A DNA stretch of 64,000 bases, taken from positions 1 to 64,000 of the forward strand of contig JAGRKV010000035.1 in assembly GCA_020442165.1 (NCBI GenBank), read 5' to 3'. Positions 45,755 through 55,629 of the stretch are shown here, piece after piece. Origin of the DNA: Hyphomicrobiaceae bacterium. Its GTDB lineage: Bacteria > Pseudomonadota > Alphaproteobacteria > Rhizobiales > Hyphomicrobiaceae. The position numbers and the translations under genes were made by a program. The notes beneath the pieces were generated by a model. The model was not told the origin of the DNA, did not search any database, and saw only the letters and a list, made by a program, of their open reading frames with translations. The first letter of the stretch is position 1. The number at the start of each line of letters is the position of its first letter.

Positions 45755-46846
45755 ATGACGCTGATGGCCCAGAAGAACAAAACACAGTCGAAGGTTCGTA
45801 AGCCTAAAGCCGCTGCTTCCGCCGCGGCGAAAAAGGCGCCGGCCAAGGCTACGAAACCGGCGGCCGTCAAGACAGTAACAGCGAAATCGCCGGCAGCTGC
45901 CAAGGCGTCTAAGCCGGCGGCTGCGAAGGCCTCTGCGGCCAAGGCGGCCCCGGCTGCGAAGCCTGCGGCGGTCAAGCCTGCGGCCAAGGACATGGCGAAA
46001 GCCGCTCCGTCTGCCAAGAAGCCTGCTGCGGTCAAGGCTGCGCCAGCAACGGTGAAGAAGCCGGAGGCAAAAGCTGCTGCGCCCGCCAAGCCGGTTGCCA
46101 AGAAGGCAGTGAAGCCGGTTGCTGCACCTGCTGGCGCCGTCCAAGCCACCGCCGCGAAGGCAAAGGCCGGCAAGGTACAGCCCCAGCGTGCGGTTGCTGC
46201 TGCCGTGACGGCACCTGCTGCTGAGAAGATCTCGGCGCCGGCGCCTTCTGCCGCGGCCAAGCCGCAGGAGAAAAAGATCGCCGGGCAGCGTCACGGCTTC
46301 AAGCTCAACGAGTACATCGTCTATCCGGCGCACGGTGTTGGCCGGATCGTCGGCATCGAAGAGCAGGAAATCGCCGGTCACAAGCTGGAGCTTTTCGTCA
46401 TCACCTTCGACAAGGAGAAGCTGACCTTGCGGGTGCCGACCGGTAAGCTCGAGAGCGTTGGCATGCGGAAGCTTGCGGAGGCAGACACGCTGCGCAAGGC
46501 GATGGACACACTCAAGGGACGCGCGCGCGTCAAGCGGACGATGTGGAGCCGCCGGGCGCAGGAGTATGTTGCGAAGATCAATTCGGGCAGCCTGATCTCG
46601 ATTGCCGAGGTCGTCCGCGATCTTTATCGCTCCGAGGCGCAGCCCGAGCAGTCCTATTCGGAGCGGCAGCTTTACGAGGACGCTCTCGATCGGATGGCGC
46701 GTGAGCTGGCGGCAGTCGAAAAGCTCGACGAACGCGGCGCGGTTCAGCGGATCACCGAGGTGTTGTCCAAGAGCGCCCGTGGGCGGCGTGCGGCTGCGGA
46801 AGCCGAGAGCGAGGCTGAAGCCGAGGAAGAGGCCGAAGCTGCTTGA
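45755..46846 (+). CDS. CarD-family transcription regulator with histone-H1-like N-terminal arm
   Basis: 363 residues. Residues 1-175 are an almost pure Ala/Lys/Pro sequence with AAKPAAVK-type repeats, like the tail of histone H1 and bacterial H1-like proteins; net strongly basic. From about 178 a normal CarD domain begins: HGFKLNEYIVYPAHGVGRIVG (RNA polymerase beta-binding Tudor-like part), then the helical DNA-minor-groove part with WSRRAQEYVAKINSGSLISIAEVVRDLYR. The end is acidic (EAEAEEEAEAA). CarD stabilises open promoter complexes. Start at 45755 or the second ATG at 45764. A perfect terminator follows. Most CarD proteins are about 160-190 residues and lack this arm. Confidence 0.9.
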   Translation: MTLMAQKNKTQSKVRKPKAAASAAAKKAPAKATKPAAVKTVTAKSPAAAKASKPAAAKASAAKAAPAAKPAAVKPAAKDMAKAAPSAKKPAAVKAAPATVKKPEAKAAAPAKPVAKKAVKPVAAPAGAVQATAAKAKAGKVQPQRAVAAAVTAPAAEKISAPAPSAAAKPQEKKIAGQRHGFKLNEYIVYPAHGVGRIVGIEEQEIAGHKLELFVITFDKEKLTLRVPTGKLESVGMRKLAEADTLRKAMDTLKGRARVKRTMWSRRAQEYVAKINSGSLISIAEVVRDLYRSEAQPEQSYSERQLYEDALDRMARELAAVEKLDERGAVQRITEVLSKSARGRRAAAEAESEAEAEEEAEAA

Positions 46847-46888
46847 AGAGGTCACGCCGACAAGGCGATCGACCACTGAATGCGAAGA

Positions 46889-46918
46889 CGCCCGGAGCAA
46901 ACAGCTCCGGGCGTTTTT
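46889..46918 (+). terminator. Intrinsic terminator of carD
   Basis: CGCCCGGAGC (46889-46898) pairs perfectly with GCTCCGGGCG (46904-46913) around a five-base loop, followed by TTTTT. Confidence 0.92.
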
Positions 46919-47024
46919 CTTTGCACTCCTTGAACGCAAATTGTTCCAGCAGCGACCAATAGCCAAGTGGGCCGTCGACGGCCTTCGGGATACCGCAACC
47001 GCGTTCGCAAGGAGTTATGCTGCA

Positions 47025-47330
47025 ATGTCCAAGCTTCAGTTCAATGCCATCGCTGCCCAATACAGCTGCGCACTGCTCGCCGCCATTTGTGGCAGCCTGA
47101 TTTTCACCGCCTCAAACGCCAACGCGGCCGATCATGGTACTTGCGACTGGTATGCGAGCGAAGCCTCCTCGCAGCAGGACCGCAATGCGTCGGCTGGCTG
47201 CGGCTACATCGGCGCTCGTTGGCACAACTGGCGTGATGCGCATTACACTTGGTGCCGCGTCGCCAGCAATTCGAAGGTCATGAAGGAACACAACAGGCGC
47301 GAGTCCAAACTTTCTAAGTGTGGAGCGTGA
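47025..47330 (+). CDS. Small secreted cysteine-containing protein
   Basis: 101 residues from the ATG at 47025, with AAGGAG ten bases upstream. A signal peptide (SCALLAAICGSLIFTASNANA) is followed by a mature part of about 66 residues with four Cys (GTCDWYAS, SAGCGYIGA, YTWCRVAS, LSKCGA), probably two disulfides. Trp- and His-rich. I do not recognise the family. Probably periplasmic. Confidence 0.65.
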   Translation: MSKLQFNAIAAQYSCALLAAICGSLIFTASNANAADHGTCDWYASEASSQQDRNASAGCGYIGARWHNWRDAHYTWCRVASNSKVMKEHNRRESKLSKCGA

Positions 47331-47422
47331 GTGCGAGCCGGAATCGCCTTTTGTTATGGACGTGTAGCCTGACACTTGCTGTCGCCGTTGCCGGACTTGG
47401 CGAAAGGTGGATGCTGCAACTG

Positions 47423-48424
47423 CTACTGCTGTGGTGCCGACTGAAGGGGACCGTCTGATGACACTTGCTGTTCAATCTGACTTGGGTCCTCGATTTCGAT
47501 CATGGGTCCATTGCGGCGCGTGATCCAGCCGCGAATGCGCACGCGCTTGCCTTGCAGGTCGAGAAGCGATGCGGCCCACGCCGGTTGTGCGCGTGACAGG
47601 CTGGTGGGGATCGATGCCGAAAAATCGGTTCTCCAGTTGGTGCCGAAGTTGAGGTAGATACGGCCACTCCTGGTACGCTGGGCCTTGATGACCGTGCCGT
47701 CGACAAGCTGATAGGTATTGCGAAGGCGCAGGAGTTCGTAATTACGTCTAGCGCTGTGAACCTGGTAGGCGGGGCTGGCCCACAGACCCTGCCGTGTTGT
47801 CCTGGCTGATGCTTCCGCCGCCTTCAACCCATCGATGCAGTCATAGCTTTCGGGGATGCCGTAGGCACGCGCCTGTCCGTACGAGAGCATCGCACCCTGC
47901 AACCAGGTGGAGCCGTTCTTGTCCTCAACAAAGACGTGGGCGAGCAACCGTCCGTAGCGGTCAGTGCGCCGCTTTGCGAAGGCGAGCTTGACGTTGCGTC
48001 CCTTGGCGAGCCTTTTCAGTGCCGCTTGTGCTTCTTGCGCGGGCGGCCAGTCGGTACTGGGTGCAAATCCGGTTGCTGTCGGAATGTCAAACGCGCTGGG
48101 GGCCAGAGCGCCGATCAGGCGGACTTTAGTGGCATCGTCGAGCAGTAGTGTTTCACCATCGATAATTTCGACGACGACGCGCTCTGGCGTATGCCGTGGG
48201 AGTTCACAGCGAGCTTCACCACCGCTGCTCGTTCCGGCGATGGCGGCGCTGCCCGAGGCTGCCAGGAGTGCCAAGGCAAGGGCCCTCGTGGATGCAATTC
48301 TTGAGGTCGCAACGAATCTTGAGTGGGCAACATGTCTTGAGCGTACAATTCGCCATTGTGGACGTCCGTGCGCGGGGGCTGGCATGCTCAAACGTCTTTC
48401 ATACCCATCGCGAGATGAATGCAT
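47423..48424 (-). CDS. Staphylococcal-nuclease-like protein with altered active site
   Basis: 333 residues from the ATG at 48424; other starts at 48493 and 48385 are possible. A membrane or signal segment (ALALALLAASGSAAIA) precedes an SNase-like OB fold. The first motif reads GETLLLDDATKVRLIGALAPSA, where active members have a DGDT...VRLxGIDxPE pattern, so a calcium ligand and the catalytic Glu appear changed. The second, RRTDRYGRLLAHVFVED, keeps the catalytic Arg. A C-terminal domain of about 120 residues (GRIYLNFGTNWRTDF, RIRGWITRRNGPMIEIEDP) resembles an added OB-like domain. Probably exported. It lies 71 bases past the stop of the RTX gene on the same strand. Confidence 0.75.
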   Translation of the reverse strand: MHSSRDGYERRLSMPAPAHGRPQWRIVRSRHVAHSRFVATSRIASTRALALALLAASGSAAIAGTSSGGEARCELPRHTPERVVVEIIDGETLLLDDATKVRLIGALAPSAFDIPTATGFAPSTDWPPAQEAQAALKRLAKGRNVKLAFAKRRTDRYGRLLAHVFVEDKNGSTWLQGAMLSYGQARAYGIPESYDCIDGLKAAEASARTTRQGLWASPAYQVHSARRNYELLRLRNTYQLVDGTVIKAQRTRSGRIYLNFGTNWRTDFSASIPTSLSRAQPAWAASLLDLQGKRVRIRGWITRRNGPMIEIEDPSQIEQQVSSDGPLQSAPQQ

Positions 48425-48495
48425 AACCTCAATGCGCAATGGCGCGGACGCCGCAACGCCGTGACGAGGCATTCGCGCCGGTGAGACCAGCATGG

Positions 48496-51400
48496 TCAAG
48501 CAAAAACAAAGTAATCGGCCGTCAGCGCCTGCAGGTTGGTGCCGACGAGGGTCAGCGAGTTGGAGCCGCCTAGATCGATGACGGTATCTGAGCCCACCAT
48601 GGTGGAGGCGGCCAGCACGGCATCGAAGTCAGCGGGATGGCCGGGGCTGGAGAAGTCGATGAGATCATGGGTCGTACTGGAAAGCGTTTGCAAGGTGAAG
48701 TCGAGAATCCGGTCGTTGCCGAGGCCAGAAATAAATGTGTCCGAACCGGTGCCACCGCGCATGATGTCGCTGCCCTCAGATCCGGTTATCGTGTCGTTTC
48801 CACCGCCTGCATCGATCAATTCGATGGCCAGGAGTTCGATCGTCGAGAAGTCGAGGACGTCGTCGCCTGACGTGCCCAAGATTTTGTCGGTGCCTTCTCC
48901 GCCGTCTATCCGCTCGATCCCAAGAAGGTTTCCGGCGACATTATCGAGTGCGATGGTGTCGTTCCACGGGCTGCCGAGAATGGTGTCGAAGCCGTCGCCA
49001 CCGAGGAAGACGTCGAAGCCTTCCGCGTTGCCGACAATCGTGAACGTATCGTCGCCGCCGCCGCCTTCGAGAGTGTCATTTCCGGCGTTGCCGCGAATGG
49101 TGTCGGCGCCTGCCGATCCGATAACCCAGTCGCTGCCGCCGCCAGCATCGATCAGCTCGATGCTTGAGACCGCGATTGCGGAAAGGTTAAGCGTATCGTT
49201 GCCCGTGGTGAGAAGGATCTTGTCCGTTCCGGTGCCGCCGTCGATTGCTTCAATGCCATCGAGGTTTCCGGCGACATTATCGAGTGCGATGGTGTCGTTC
49301 CACGGGCTGCCGAGAATGGTGTCGAAGCCGTCACCGCCGAGGAAGAAGTCGAAACCTTCCGCATTGCCGACAATCGTGAATGTATCGTCGCCGCCGCCAC
49401 CTTCGAGAGCGTCATTGCCGGCGTTGCCGCGAATGGTGTCGGCGCCTGCCGAGCCGATGACCCAATCGCTGCCGCCGCCAGCATCGATCAGCTCTATGCT
49501 TGAGACTGCGATTGCCGAAAGGTCCAGCGTATCGTTGCCCGTGGTGAGAAGGATCTTGTCCGTTCCGGTGCCGCCGTCGATTGCTTCAATGCCTAGGAGT
49601 TTATCGGGCGCGTTGGCAAGGCCAATGGTGTCGTTCCACGGGCTGCCTGAAATCGTGTCGTATCCTCCAGCGCCGTCATAGGTATCAAAGCCGGTGCTGT
49701 TACCGAGGATTGTGAAGACGTCGTTGCCGCCACCGCCGACCAGATTATCGTCGCCGGAGGTGCCGGCGATCGTCTGGCCTGGCGTCGAAGCGTCCGCGAT
49801 CGTCAGCACGAAGGAGGTTTCGGAGGTTGTGAAGCCATCATAGGCGACGATGCGCAAGGTCATGTCACCAGCAAGTCCAGCAGGTGGCGTGCCGCCGATG
49901 GTCTGGGACGCGGCATCATAGGTGAGCCAAGCGGGCAGCGCCGTGCCATTGGCACCTGTCACGGCGTAGGACAACCCGTCACCGTCAGCGTCGGTGAAAA
50001 GGTCCGATGCAATCGTCCAGGACCAAGCTTCACCAGCGTTGGCGGATTGGCTGGAGGGTGGTGCGCTCAATAGTGGTACGGTGTTGGGGACGATGACGAT
50101 TTCGGCGGTGGCGTGCGCCGTCAACCCGGCTTCGTTAGCGATGGTGTAGCGGAAGCTCAGTGGTCCTTCGTAGCCGGGCGGCAGGGAGAGTGCGATGTTG
50201 CCGTCCGCGGTGACGGTTGCGCTGCCGATGCTCAAGTTGTCGACGGCGATGAGTGTCAGACTGCCGCCTGCATAATCGAAGTCGTTGGCAAGCAGGGGAG
50301 CAGTGAGAAGGATGCCATCTGTCAGGCCATAAACGTAGCCGCCGTCGTCGTTGGCTTCAGGCGGCGCCTCATCCAGCATGGCCGCCGATTGCATGAGCAG
50401 GGCGATGTCGTCCACGGTCCAGACCGTGCCGTCGTCGAACTCGATTGCTTCAATGCCGCTGGTTGCAGACAGATAGGCGCCTGCAATGGTGATGTGTCCG
50501 CCACCCTCGATCACCAGCGTGAGGTTGTCAGGGGCATTGGCGAGCCTGATGGCCGAAACATCAGCGGGGTCGATGCCAATTTGCATGGCGAGGATATCGA
50601 TATCGCTGGCGAAGGTGCCGCCGTCGTCGATGGTGTCCCAACCTCCGCCGACGACATAGGAATAGGTGTCGCCGCCGTTGCCGCCTGAGAGCAGGTCGTC
50701 GCCCAGGTCGCCAAAAAGCATATCGGCGCCGTCGCCACCGGACAGTATGTTGGCGAGTTCGTTGCCGAGGATTCGATTGTCGGCGGCGTTGCCTGTGCCG
50801 ACGATTGCGGTTCCGACCAGTGTCAGATTCTCGACGTTGTCGGGTAACATGTAGTCAATGCTGGCGGTGACTGTATCGGAGCCCTGGCTCGCCAGTTCGA
50901 CAACGGTGTCGCCCGGATCGTCGACAATGTAGTGATCGCTGCCATCTCCGCCGGCCATGTAGTCGGCGCCGCTGCCTCCATCGATTGTGTCGTTGTTGCG
51001 GCCCTGGGCTGTTATGGTGTCGTTGCCCGCGCCTGCATCGACATCGGATGGAGAATTGAGGGCAATCGTGTCGTCCTGATCGGTGCCTTGCAGGCGGGTG
51101 GGCGGTGTCTGGCTCTGGCTTGGATCATTGGGGTCGGATGCCAACGGTACGGGCGGAGCATCGAAGGGCATCAGCATCGGCTGATTGAGCGCGTCGACTG
51201 CGGCATTCCAGTTGGTGTAGGCGGTAAAATACTGGCCCTGGTAGAACTCCGAATAGATTGTTCCGGGATCTATGAACTGCAGGCCCAGGTCGCCTTCCTG
51301 ATAGTTCGATACCCGGATGATCGTTTCGGTGTCGGGCAGGATGACGTTGTAGAAGACGTCTATGGTTGTGCCCTGGTCGTCGATTACAAGCGTGTCGGCA

Positions 51401-53040
51401 ACGCGCTCGCCCTTGTAGAGCGAGATGATGAGGTCCGCGCCTTCCATGCGGAAGCTGATGGCGCCCGCGAAGTCGATGACGCCATCGGTCTCGTCGGTAT
51501 TGGTCCAGATGTCCTCCTGGAGCCGGAACTCATGATAGAGTTCCCATCCGTTATTGGTCATGTCGGTGAAGTTGCCTATGGCGCCGGCAATGCGCATCAA
51601 CTGGGAGCCGTCGTAGCCGTCGCCGGTCATATTGAAGTAGTTGTAGGGAACATAGAGGCTGTCCAGTGCATCGGCGTCGGCGATGATGAGTTCGATCGGG
51701 CTCGTGCCATCGGTCAACGATGCAAGAACGTAGCGGTCCGCCCCATCACCTCCGTCCAGATATACGCGGCCGGAATTGCCAATGAGCGTGTCGTCTCCGG
51801 CACCGCCCATGATCTCCATGTCATAGCCCTGGGGACTCGAACCGGTGAAGCCATCGACGAGGTGGGCGTCGATGAAGTCGTTGCCCGCTCCCCCTTCAAT
51901 GCCGCGCAGACCGTTGTTGGCGTATATTGAATCGTTGCCGGCGCCACCGATGATCCATTCCGCCGATTGCACCCATAACCCGCCGTCACCTTCATTGCCC
52001 GCCGAGACGAATTGCGCATCGCTCGCACCGCGCTTGATGAGGAGATCGGCGGTTTGCGAACTGAAATCCACAACGTCGCCGCGATCCCCCGAGGCCTGAC
52101 CGCCCAAGTAAAGGGAGAGCGGGGTCAGCATCAGCTCGACGCCTGGACCGGTTGTTATCGTCTCACTGGAATCGGAACTCCACAGCAGCCGCTCGATGGA
52201 CATCAGGTAGTCCTGCCCGGTCCCAGAGGTGGCCTTGTATTGCGGTGTGAGATGTTCGACGGAGCCGCGGACGATCTCGATAGAGACGTTGCCTGCGCCT
52301 GTGTAATCGACGGTGTCGAAGCCATCGTCGGCATAGGACCAGGAACTGTCGCCGCCATGCAGATAGTTGAGGCCCTGGGACCAGCCGAGCAGATCGTTGC
52401 CGCCGCCGCCGTAGAGGCGATCGATGCGTGAGGCGTCGTTCGTGCCTTCGAGCAGGTCGGCGCCAAGATTGCCGAATATGGCTGTGAAGTTGCCCTCGAT
52501 CTTCAGATGATCGTCGGAGAAGCTGCCGAGCAGGGTTTCCGTGCCTGGCGAGAAGCGCAAGCCACGCGGCATGTTCGATGCGACGTCGAGACCGGCTGCG
52601 AAGAGCAGCGAAGCAATGAAGCTGGTCGAATTCAGCGTTGGGCGCAGATCACGCGGGCTGCCGTATGCCTGATAGTTGAACTGACCATCGGCGATGTCTC
52701 TTGCCCATGCCGCCATTATGTCCCACGTCGAGAGGACTTCTCCCGATGCGATGATGCTGCTGCCGCGGGATTCGGGTGTGCCCACCACGTCGATCAATTC
52801 GCTGCCGGTATATCCGCCGGCCGTAATGCGCATCGGCAGCCGGCCGCCCTCTCCAATCGTGCCGAGTTTGACGCCATCGCTCGTTGTCTGGCGGGTTCCC
52901 TCCATGACGAACCACTCGTCCTGAGGGATCGGGACGGAGGTCAGGCTGTCTTGTTCAAGGGCAAGCTGCAGGTGGTCGAAACCGAAATAACCCAGGTAGA
53001 ACGACTGGACTGGCAGGCGTTCGATACGAATGTTGGCCAT
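48496..53040 (-). CDS. Large secreted RTX (hemolysin-type calcium-binding) protein
   Basis: 1514 residues from the ATG at 53040 (GGAG eight bases upstream). No N-terminal signal peptide is seen. Many nine-residue calcium motifs GGxGxDxUx are scattered through it ([43 protein letters not shown]). A cadherin-like/He_PIG domain lies mid-protein ([23 protein letters not shown]). Three 112-residue repeats follow near the C-terminus, and the end ADYFVFA has the hydrophobic tail typical of type I secretion substrates. Function may be adhesion or S-layer-like; no protease HEXXH motif was seen. No ABC exporter gene is in the window. Acidic throughout. Confidence 0.9.
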   Translation of the reverse strand: MANIRIERLPVQSFYLGYFGFDHLQLALEQDSLTSVPIPQDEWFVMEGTRQTTSDGVKLGTIGEGGRLPMRITAGGYTGSELIDVVGTPESRGSSIIASGEVLSTWDIMAAWARDIADGQFNYQAYGSPRDLRPTLNSTSFIASLLFAAGLDVASNMPRGLRFSPGTETLLGSFSDDHLKIEGNFTAIFGNLGADLLEGTNDASRIDRLYGGGGNDLLGWSQGLNYLHGGDSSWSYADDGFDTVDYTGAGNVSIEIVRGSVEHLTPQYKATSGTGQDYLMSIERLLWSSDSSETITTGPGVELMLTPLSLYLGGQASGDRGDVVDFSSQTADLLIKRGASDAQFVSAGNEGDGGLWVQSAEWIIGGAGNDSIYANNGLRGIEGGAGNDFIDAHLVDGFTGSSPQGYDMEIMGGAGDDTLIGNSGRVYLDGGDGADRYVLASLTDGTSPIELIIADADALDSLYVPYNYFNMTGDGYDGSQLMRIAGAIGNFTDMTNNGWELYHEFRLQEDIWTNTDETDGVIDFAGAISFRMEGADLIISLYKGERVADTLVIDDQGTTIDVFYNVILPDTETIIRVSNYQEGDLGLQFIDPGTIYSEFYQGQYFTAYTNWNAAVDALNQPMLMPFDAPPVPLASDPNDPSQSQTPPTRLQGTDQDDTIALNSPSDVDAGAGNDTITAQGRNNDTIDGGSGADYMAGGDGSDHYIVDDPGDTVVELASQGSDTVTASIDYMLPDNVENLTLVGTAIVGTGNAADNRILGNELANILSGGDGADMLFGDLGDDLLSGGNGGDTYSYVVGGGWDTIDDGGTFASDIDILAMQIGIDPADVSAIRLANAPDNLTLVIEGGGHITIAGAYLSATSGIEAIEFDDGTVWTVDDIALLMQSAAMLDEAPPEANDDGGYVYGLTDGILLTAPLLANDFDYAGGSLTLIAVDNLSIGSATVTADGNIALSLPPGYEGPLSFRYTIANEAGLTAHATAEIVIVPNTVPLLSAPPSSQSANAGEAWSWTIASDLFTDADGDGLSYAVTGANGTALPAWLTYDAASQTIGGTPPAGLAGDMTLRIVAYDGFTTSETSFVLTIADASTPGQTIAGTSGDDNLVGGGGNDVFTILGNSTGFDTYDGAGGYDTISGSPWNDTIGLANAPDKLLGIEAIDGGTGTDKILLTTGNDTLDLSAIAVSSIELIDAGGGSDWVIGSAGADTIRGNAGNDALEGGGGDDTFTIVGNAEGFDFFLGGDGFDTILGSPWNDTIALDNVAGNLDGIEAIDGGTGTDKILLTTGNDTLNLSAIAVSSIELIDAGGGSDWVIGSAGADTIRGNAGNDTLEGGGGDDTFTIVGNAEGFDVFLGGDGFDTILGSPWNDTIALDNVAGNLLGIERIDGGEGTDKILGTSGDDVLDFSTIELLAIELIDAGGGNDTITGSEGSDIMRGGTGSDTFISGLGNDRILDFTLQTLSSTTHDLIDFSSPGHPADFDAVLAASTMVGSDTVIDLGGSNSLTLVGTNLQALTADYFVFA
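48900..49740 (-). repeat. 336-bp tandem repeats inside the RTX gene
   Basis: Equivalent positions recur at 48927, 49263 and about 49599, a 336-base (112-codon) period. The first two units are nearly identical at the DNA level; the third is more diverged. Each encodes [20 protein letters not shown] and [23 protein letters not shown] segments. Near-identity suggests recent duplication or gene conversion. Confidence 0.85.
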
Positions 53041-53149
53041 CGGAAAAACTCCAGGATTGGCTGGGTCTGGGGGCGACCAAGAATGCGTGGGGGAAAGCGA
53101 AATCGAGCAATGTGAGGGATGTTTTTTATGCAACCATAAATATGTAATG

Positions 53150-53170
53150 TCCGCAATCTAAGATTGCGGA
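53150..53170. promoter_or_regulatory. Perfect palindrome upstream of the RTX gene
   Basis: TCCGCAATCT and AGATTGCGGA flank one A: two 10-base arms, in an AT-rich region 110 bases before the RTX start. It looks like a dimeric operator; the binding protein is unknown. Confidence 0.55.
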
Positions 53171-53269
53171 TGCGTATCAGCAGCTATCTGATGATGTGAC
53201 CTAGGCGCGGACGGAGTTGTTGCTCGGGATATGAGCAGCGCGCGGATAGTTAGTGTAAGCAGGATTTTG

Positions 53270-54460
53270 TTATTCGCAATAGGCTGACGAACGTCGCCCC
53301 TTCAAATCCAAGTGGATATGGTCGTGGTGAGCCGCATTTGCGTTCGGCCCGAGGACGGTCGTGAAGATGCCGCATGCGCCAGAGTGGATGTCGCGAAGGA
53401 ACGTCAGTTCGGGCGTCGTGACGGCGCTGGCAGCTGGCGGCTGCGGTTCGGAACTTGCCAGGGTACGCGCCTGCTCCGCTTTGCCTGATGCAGTCGCTTT
53501 AGTTGTGCTCAGGTTGGCGGGCCTTGTTTCGGGCGCAGGCAAGGACACAAGTTTACGTGCCGCCAATTCACTCTCGACGACCTTGCCCCAATACCTTTTC
53601 ACATCGATTTCGCGGCCGTCCGCCAGTTTGAAAGAAGAAATATCGAGCGCGTTGGCGAATGCGTGTTCGGAAATTTTTTGCGCCGGGTCGCTGTAGCGGT
53701 TGCGGCAAATATAAGAGGATGCGTTCCTGATCGCCACGATATCGCTGCCCAGCGTTGCACGCGCCGCAGGGCGCGCAACCGTTTCCAGCCAGTTATAGAG
53801 CCTCGCAGTCAGCGCGCAATTCGCTGTCGCCGGTGGAGATATTGTGACCGGTGCTCCAACGCCCACGGCTTCCAGTTTCAAAGGCACGGGCGTTCCGCAC
53901 TGACCATGGCGGATGGGCTCCAGGCGTTCAGACCGGGCCGTTACCGCTTGCAGCTGTGTATCGCAGCTGACTTCTGCCGCCCGGATTTCCTCCATACTCC
54001 ACGCCGTTGGTGGCGCTTCGGCTGGCGATTGCGTGGCAGTGTCATCACGCTCGATTTGCGGCGCGGCTTTTTCAACCGTGCCGGCCTTGCCGGGTGATCC
54101 CGCATTCACAAAATTGTTGCGGGGTTCTGGCGCCGACGCCTGGCCGTTCTGCACCTTCATGGCAGCAAATGCAGCCTTGCGAGCGCGGCTCGCCCGGTGG
54201 GGATGAGGCATCGGGAATGGCGGAACAATCCGGATCTCGCCTTGAGTCAGGGCTTTGGTCTGGGCGTTTGCCGGTGGGATACTAGCGATCAGTAGCGAAA
54301 CACACGGCAAGGCCATGAGGCACATCAAGGCCAGGGTGGCGGACTGCCCAGCATACGGCCGCGCATGCCGAGCCTGCATTGGAGCGGCGGCGATAAAAGC
54401 GGGCTGTGGGCGGCACGTCATCCGGTTGGTCTGGCGCTCTGGTTTGCAAGCTGTTGCCAT
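53270..54460 (-). CDS. Extensin-like C-terminal domain protein
   Basis: 396 residues from the ATG at 54460; a TTG at 54481 and later ATGs are possible. A membrane/signal segment (ATLALMCLMALPCVSLLIA, about 50-68) is followed by a long Pro/Ala-rich linker. The extensin-like C domain starts about 165 (VSCDTQLQAVT, TANCALTARLYNWLE), with YICRNRYSDPAQKISEHAFANALDI and the end GIFTTVLGPNANAAHHDHIHLDL. The conserved His and Asp (SEHAFANALD, HHDHIHLD) resemble the metal site of LAS-type peptidases, so a peptidoglycan peptidase role is possible (inference). An extra insertion (about 320-360) separates the two halves. Confidence 0.85.
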   Translation of the reverse strand: MATACKPERQTNRMTCRPQPAFIAAAPMQARHARPYAGQSATLALMCLMALPCVSLLIASIPPANAQTKALTQGEIRIVPPFPMPHPHRASRARKAAFAAMKVQNGQASAPEPRNNFVNAGSPGKAGTVEKAAPQIERDDTATQSPAEAPPTAWSMEEIRAAEVSCDTQLQAVTARSERLEPIRHGQCGTPVPLKLEAVGVGAPVTISPPATANCALTARLYNWLETVARPAARATLGSDIVAIRNASSYICRNRYSDPAQKISEHAFANALDISSFKLADGREIDVKRYWGKVVESELAARKLVSLPAPETRPANLSTTKATASGKAEQARTLASSEPQPPAASAVTTPELTFLRDIHSGACGIFTTVLGPNANAAHHDHIHLDLKGRRSSAYCE

Positions 54461-55497
54461 AACGGTTTGCGCTTTGCGCAAGCCTATGTACCATCCGTTG
54501 CATCACAGCCATGCGGCAGGATCAGGACCACCTCATTGGCGCCAAGGGTGGCGCCCTTGTGTCGAAGCCAGGCCAGATTGAGTGAGGGTGTGTGTGAGTT
54601 CAGTGTGCCACTGTCGAGCTTGTCGCGTGTTCTCTCGTCATAGCGGCGATAAAGGGTGTAGTGCGTTCTTTCCGGAACTTCCGGACACCAGATCAGGGAC
54701 GTGGTGATTGCACAATGATGGCCAACTTCCGGTGGCCGCTTGGGCGTTTCGCCACCAAGACCAGCCGCAGGACCTGTTTCGGATGCGAGGTGGCTGGTTG
54801 CGATGTACTGGGCATCCGGTCGTTGTTTGTCGCTTGACGCACGATCGCGACAACCGCTGCTTTGTTGGCGGTGATGCGGGCCTGCCTCGTCGGGTACTCG
54901 GGACGACATGGTGCGAGAAGCCAGGGTGTTACGCTTGCATCGTCAGACGACACGCGAAATCTTATGTATAATGAGAGTTTATTCGCCGACGTGCAATGTA
55001 GCGATGAGGATAGGTCCCGCAAGTTGGTCGATTTATCTGATCTGATGGTAAGCGCGGCACGCCTGCACTCCTGGCGGTATGGCCCTTTTTGGGGGTGGTG
55101 ATTAGCCGTTGCTGGGTTGATCGGAAGAAATTGCGCCCGCGATACGTTTGGACCTTCATTGATGATATTAGGGCCCGTCCGGGCGGTGGTCATGCTCGAA
55201 TGCGACTACTGTCCTGATATATCAAGGAATTTTCTGGGTGTGCGTTTCGTCCGGATGATGGGAGGTTTGACTGGCTATCATCAGTGGCCATTGCGTTACC
55301 TCGTTGATTTTCGCGCGGGGGGTGTCAGCAGGCTTGACGCCGGTTGGAGCCAACCGCAATAACCGGGGGTTCGCGATGCGGTCGGATCGCGCAAGGGTAC
55401 TTGCACTTGCGGCGGCTGCCAGTTCGGCGAAGTAGACGGGCCGGTTGACGCCGTCGGCAACGATTGCGTTGGCTGAACTCCTGGCCTGACGTCTCAA
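54461..55497. other. Long gene-poor stretch before tRNA-Arg
   Basis: About 1 kb without a convincing gene. Open frames on both strands (for example minus 54484-54909) have no ribosome site and no family resemblance. The stretch 54950-55250 is AT-richer than the flanks. It may contain decayed genes from earlier insertions next to the tRNA. Confidence 0.5.
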
Positions 55498-55574
55498 GGC
55501 CCCGTAGCTCAGCAGGATAGAGCATCAGATTCCTAATCTGAGGGTCACAGGTTCGAATCCTGTCGGGGTCACCA
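55498..55574 (+). tRNA. tRNA-Arg(CCU), integration target
   Basis: 77 bases including CCA. The acceptor stem GGCCCCG pairs with CGGGGTC (one wobble), the anticodon arm TCAGA-TTCCTAA-TCTGA gives anticodon CCT, and the T arm contains GGTTCGAATCC. The integrase gene begins its stop 56 bases downstream, so the 3' half is the likely attachment core. Confidence 0.95.
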
Positions 55575-55629
55575 CATTCTTCCAAGTAAATTCAGAATGT
55601 TAGAGGGAGAACAAATGTTCTCTTGCTGC

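Noticed and set aside
45515..46966. Minus-strand open frame of 483 codons, Arg/Leu/Gly-rich
   Set aside because: Complement of the Ala/Lys repeat arm of the CarD gene; low-complexity shadow.
48536..49681. Plus-strand Ser/Pro-rich open frame with internal repeats
   Set aside because: Complement of the RTX repeats.
48900..49740. CRISPR-like array
   Set aside because: The repeat unit is 336 bases, in frame and coding; no short repeats with unique spacers exist anywhere in the window.
50932..51930. Plus-strand open frame of 332 codons
   Set aside because: Complement of the RTX gene, whose calcium motifs are clear.
54484..54909. Minus-strand open frame of 141 codons
   Set aside because: Starts without a ribosome site, rich in His, Arg, Ser and Pro, no family features.
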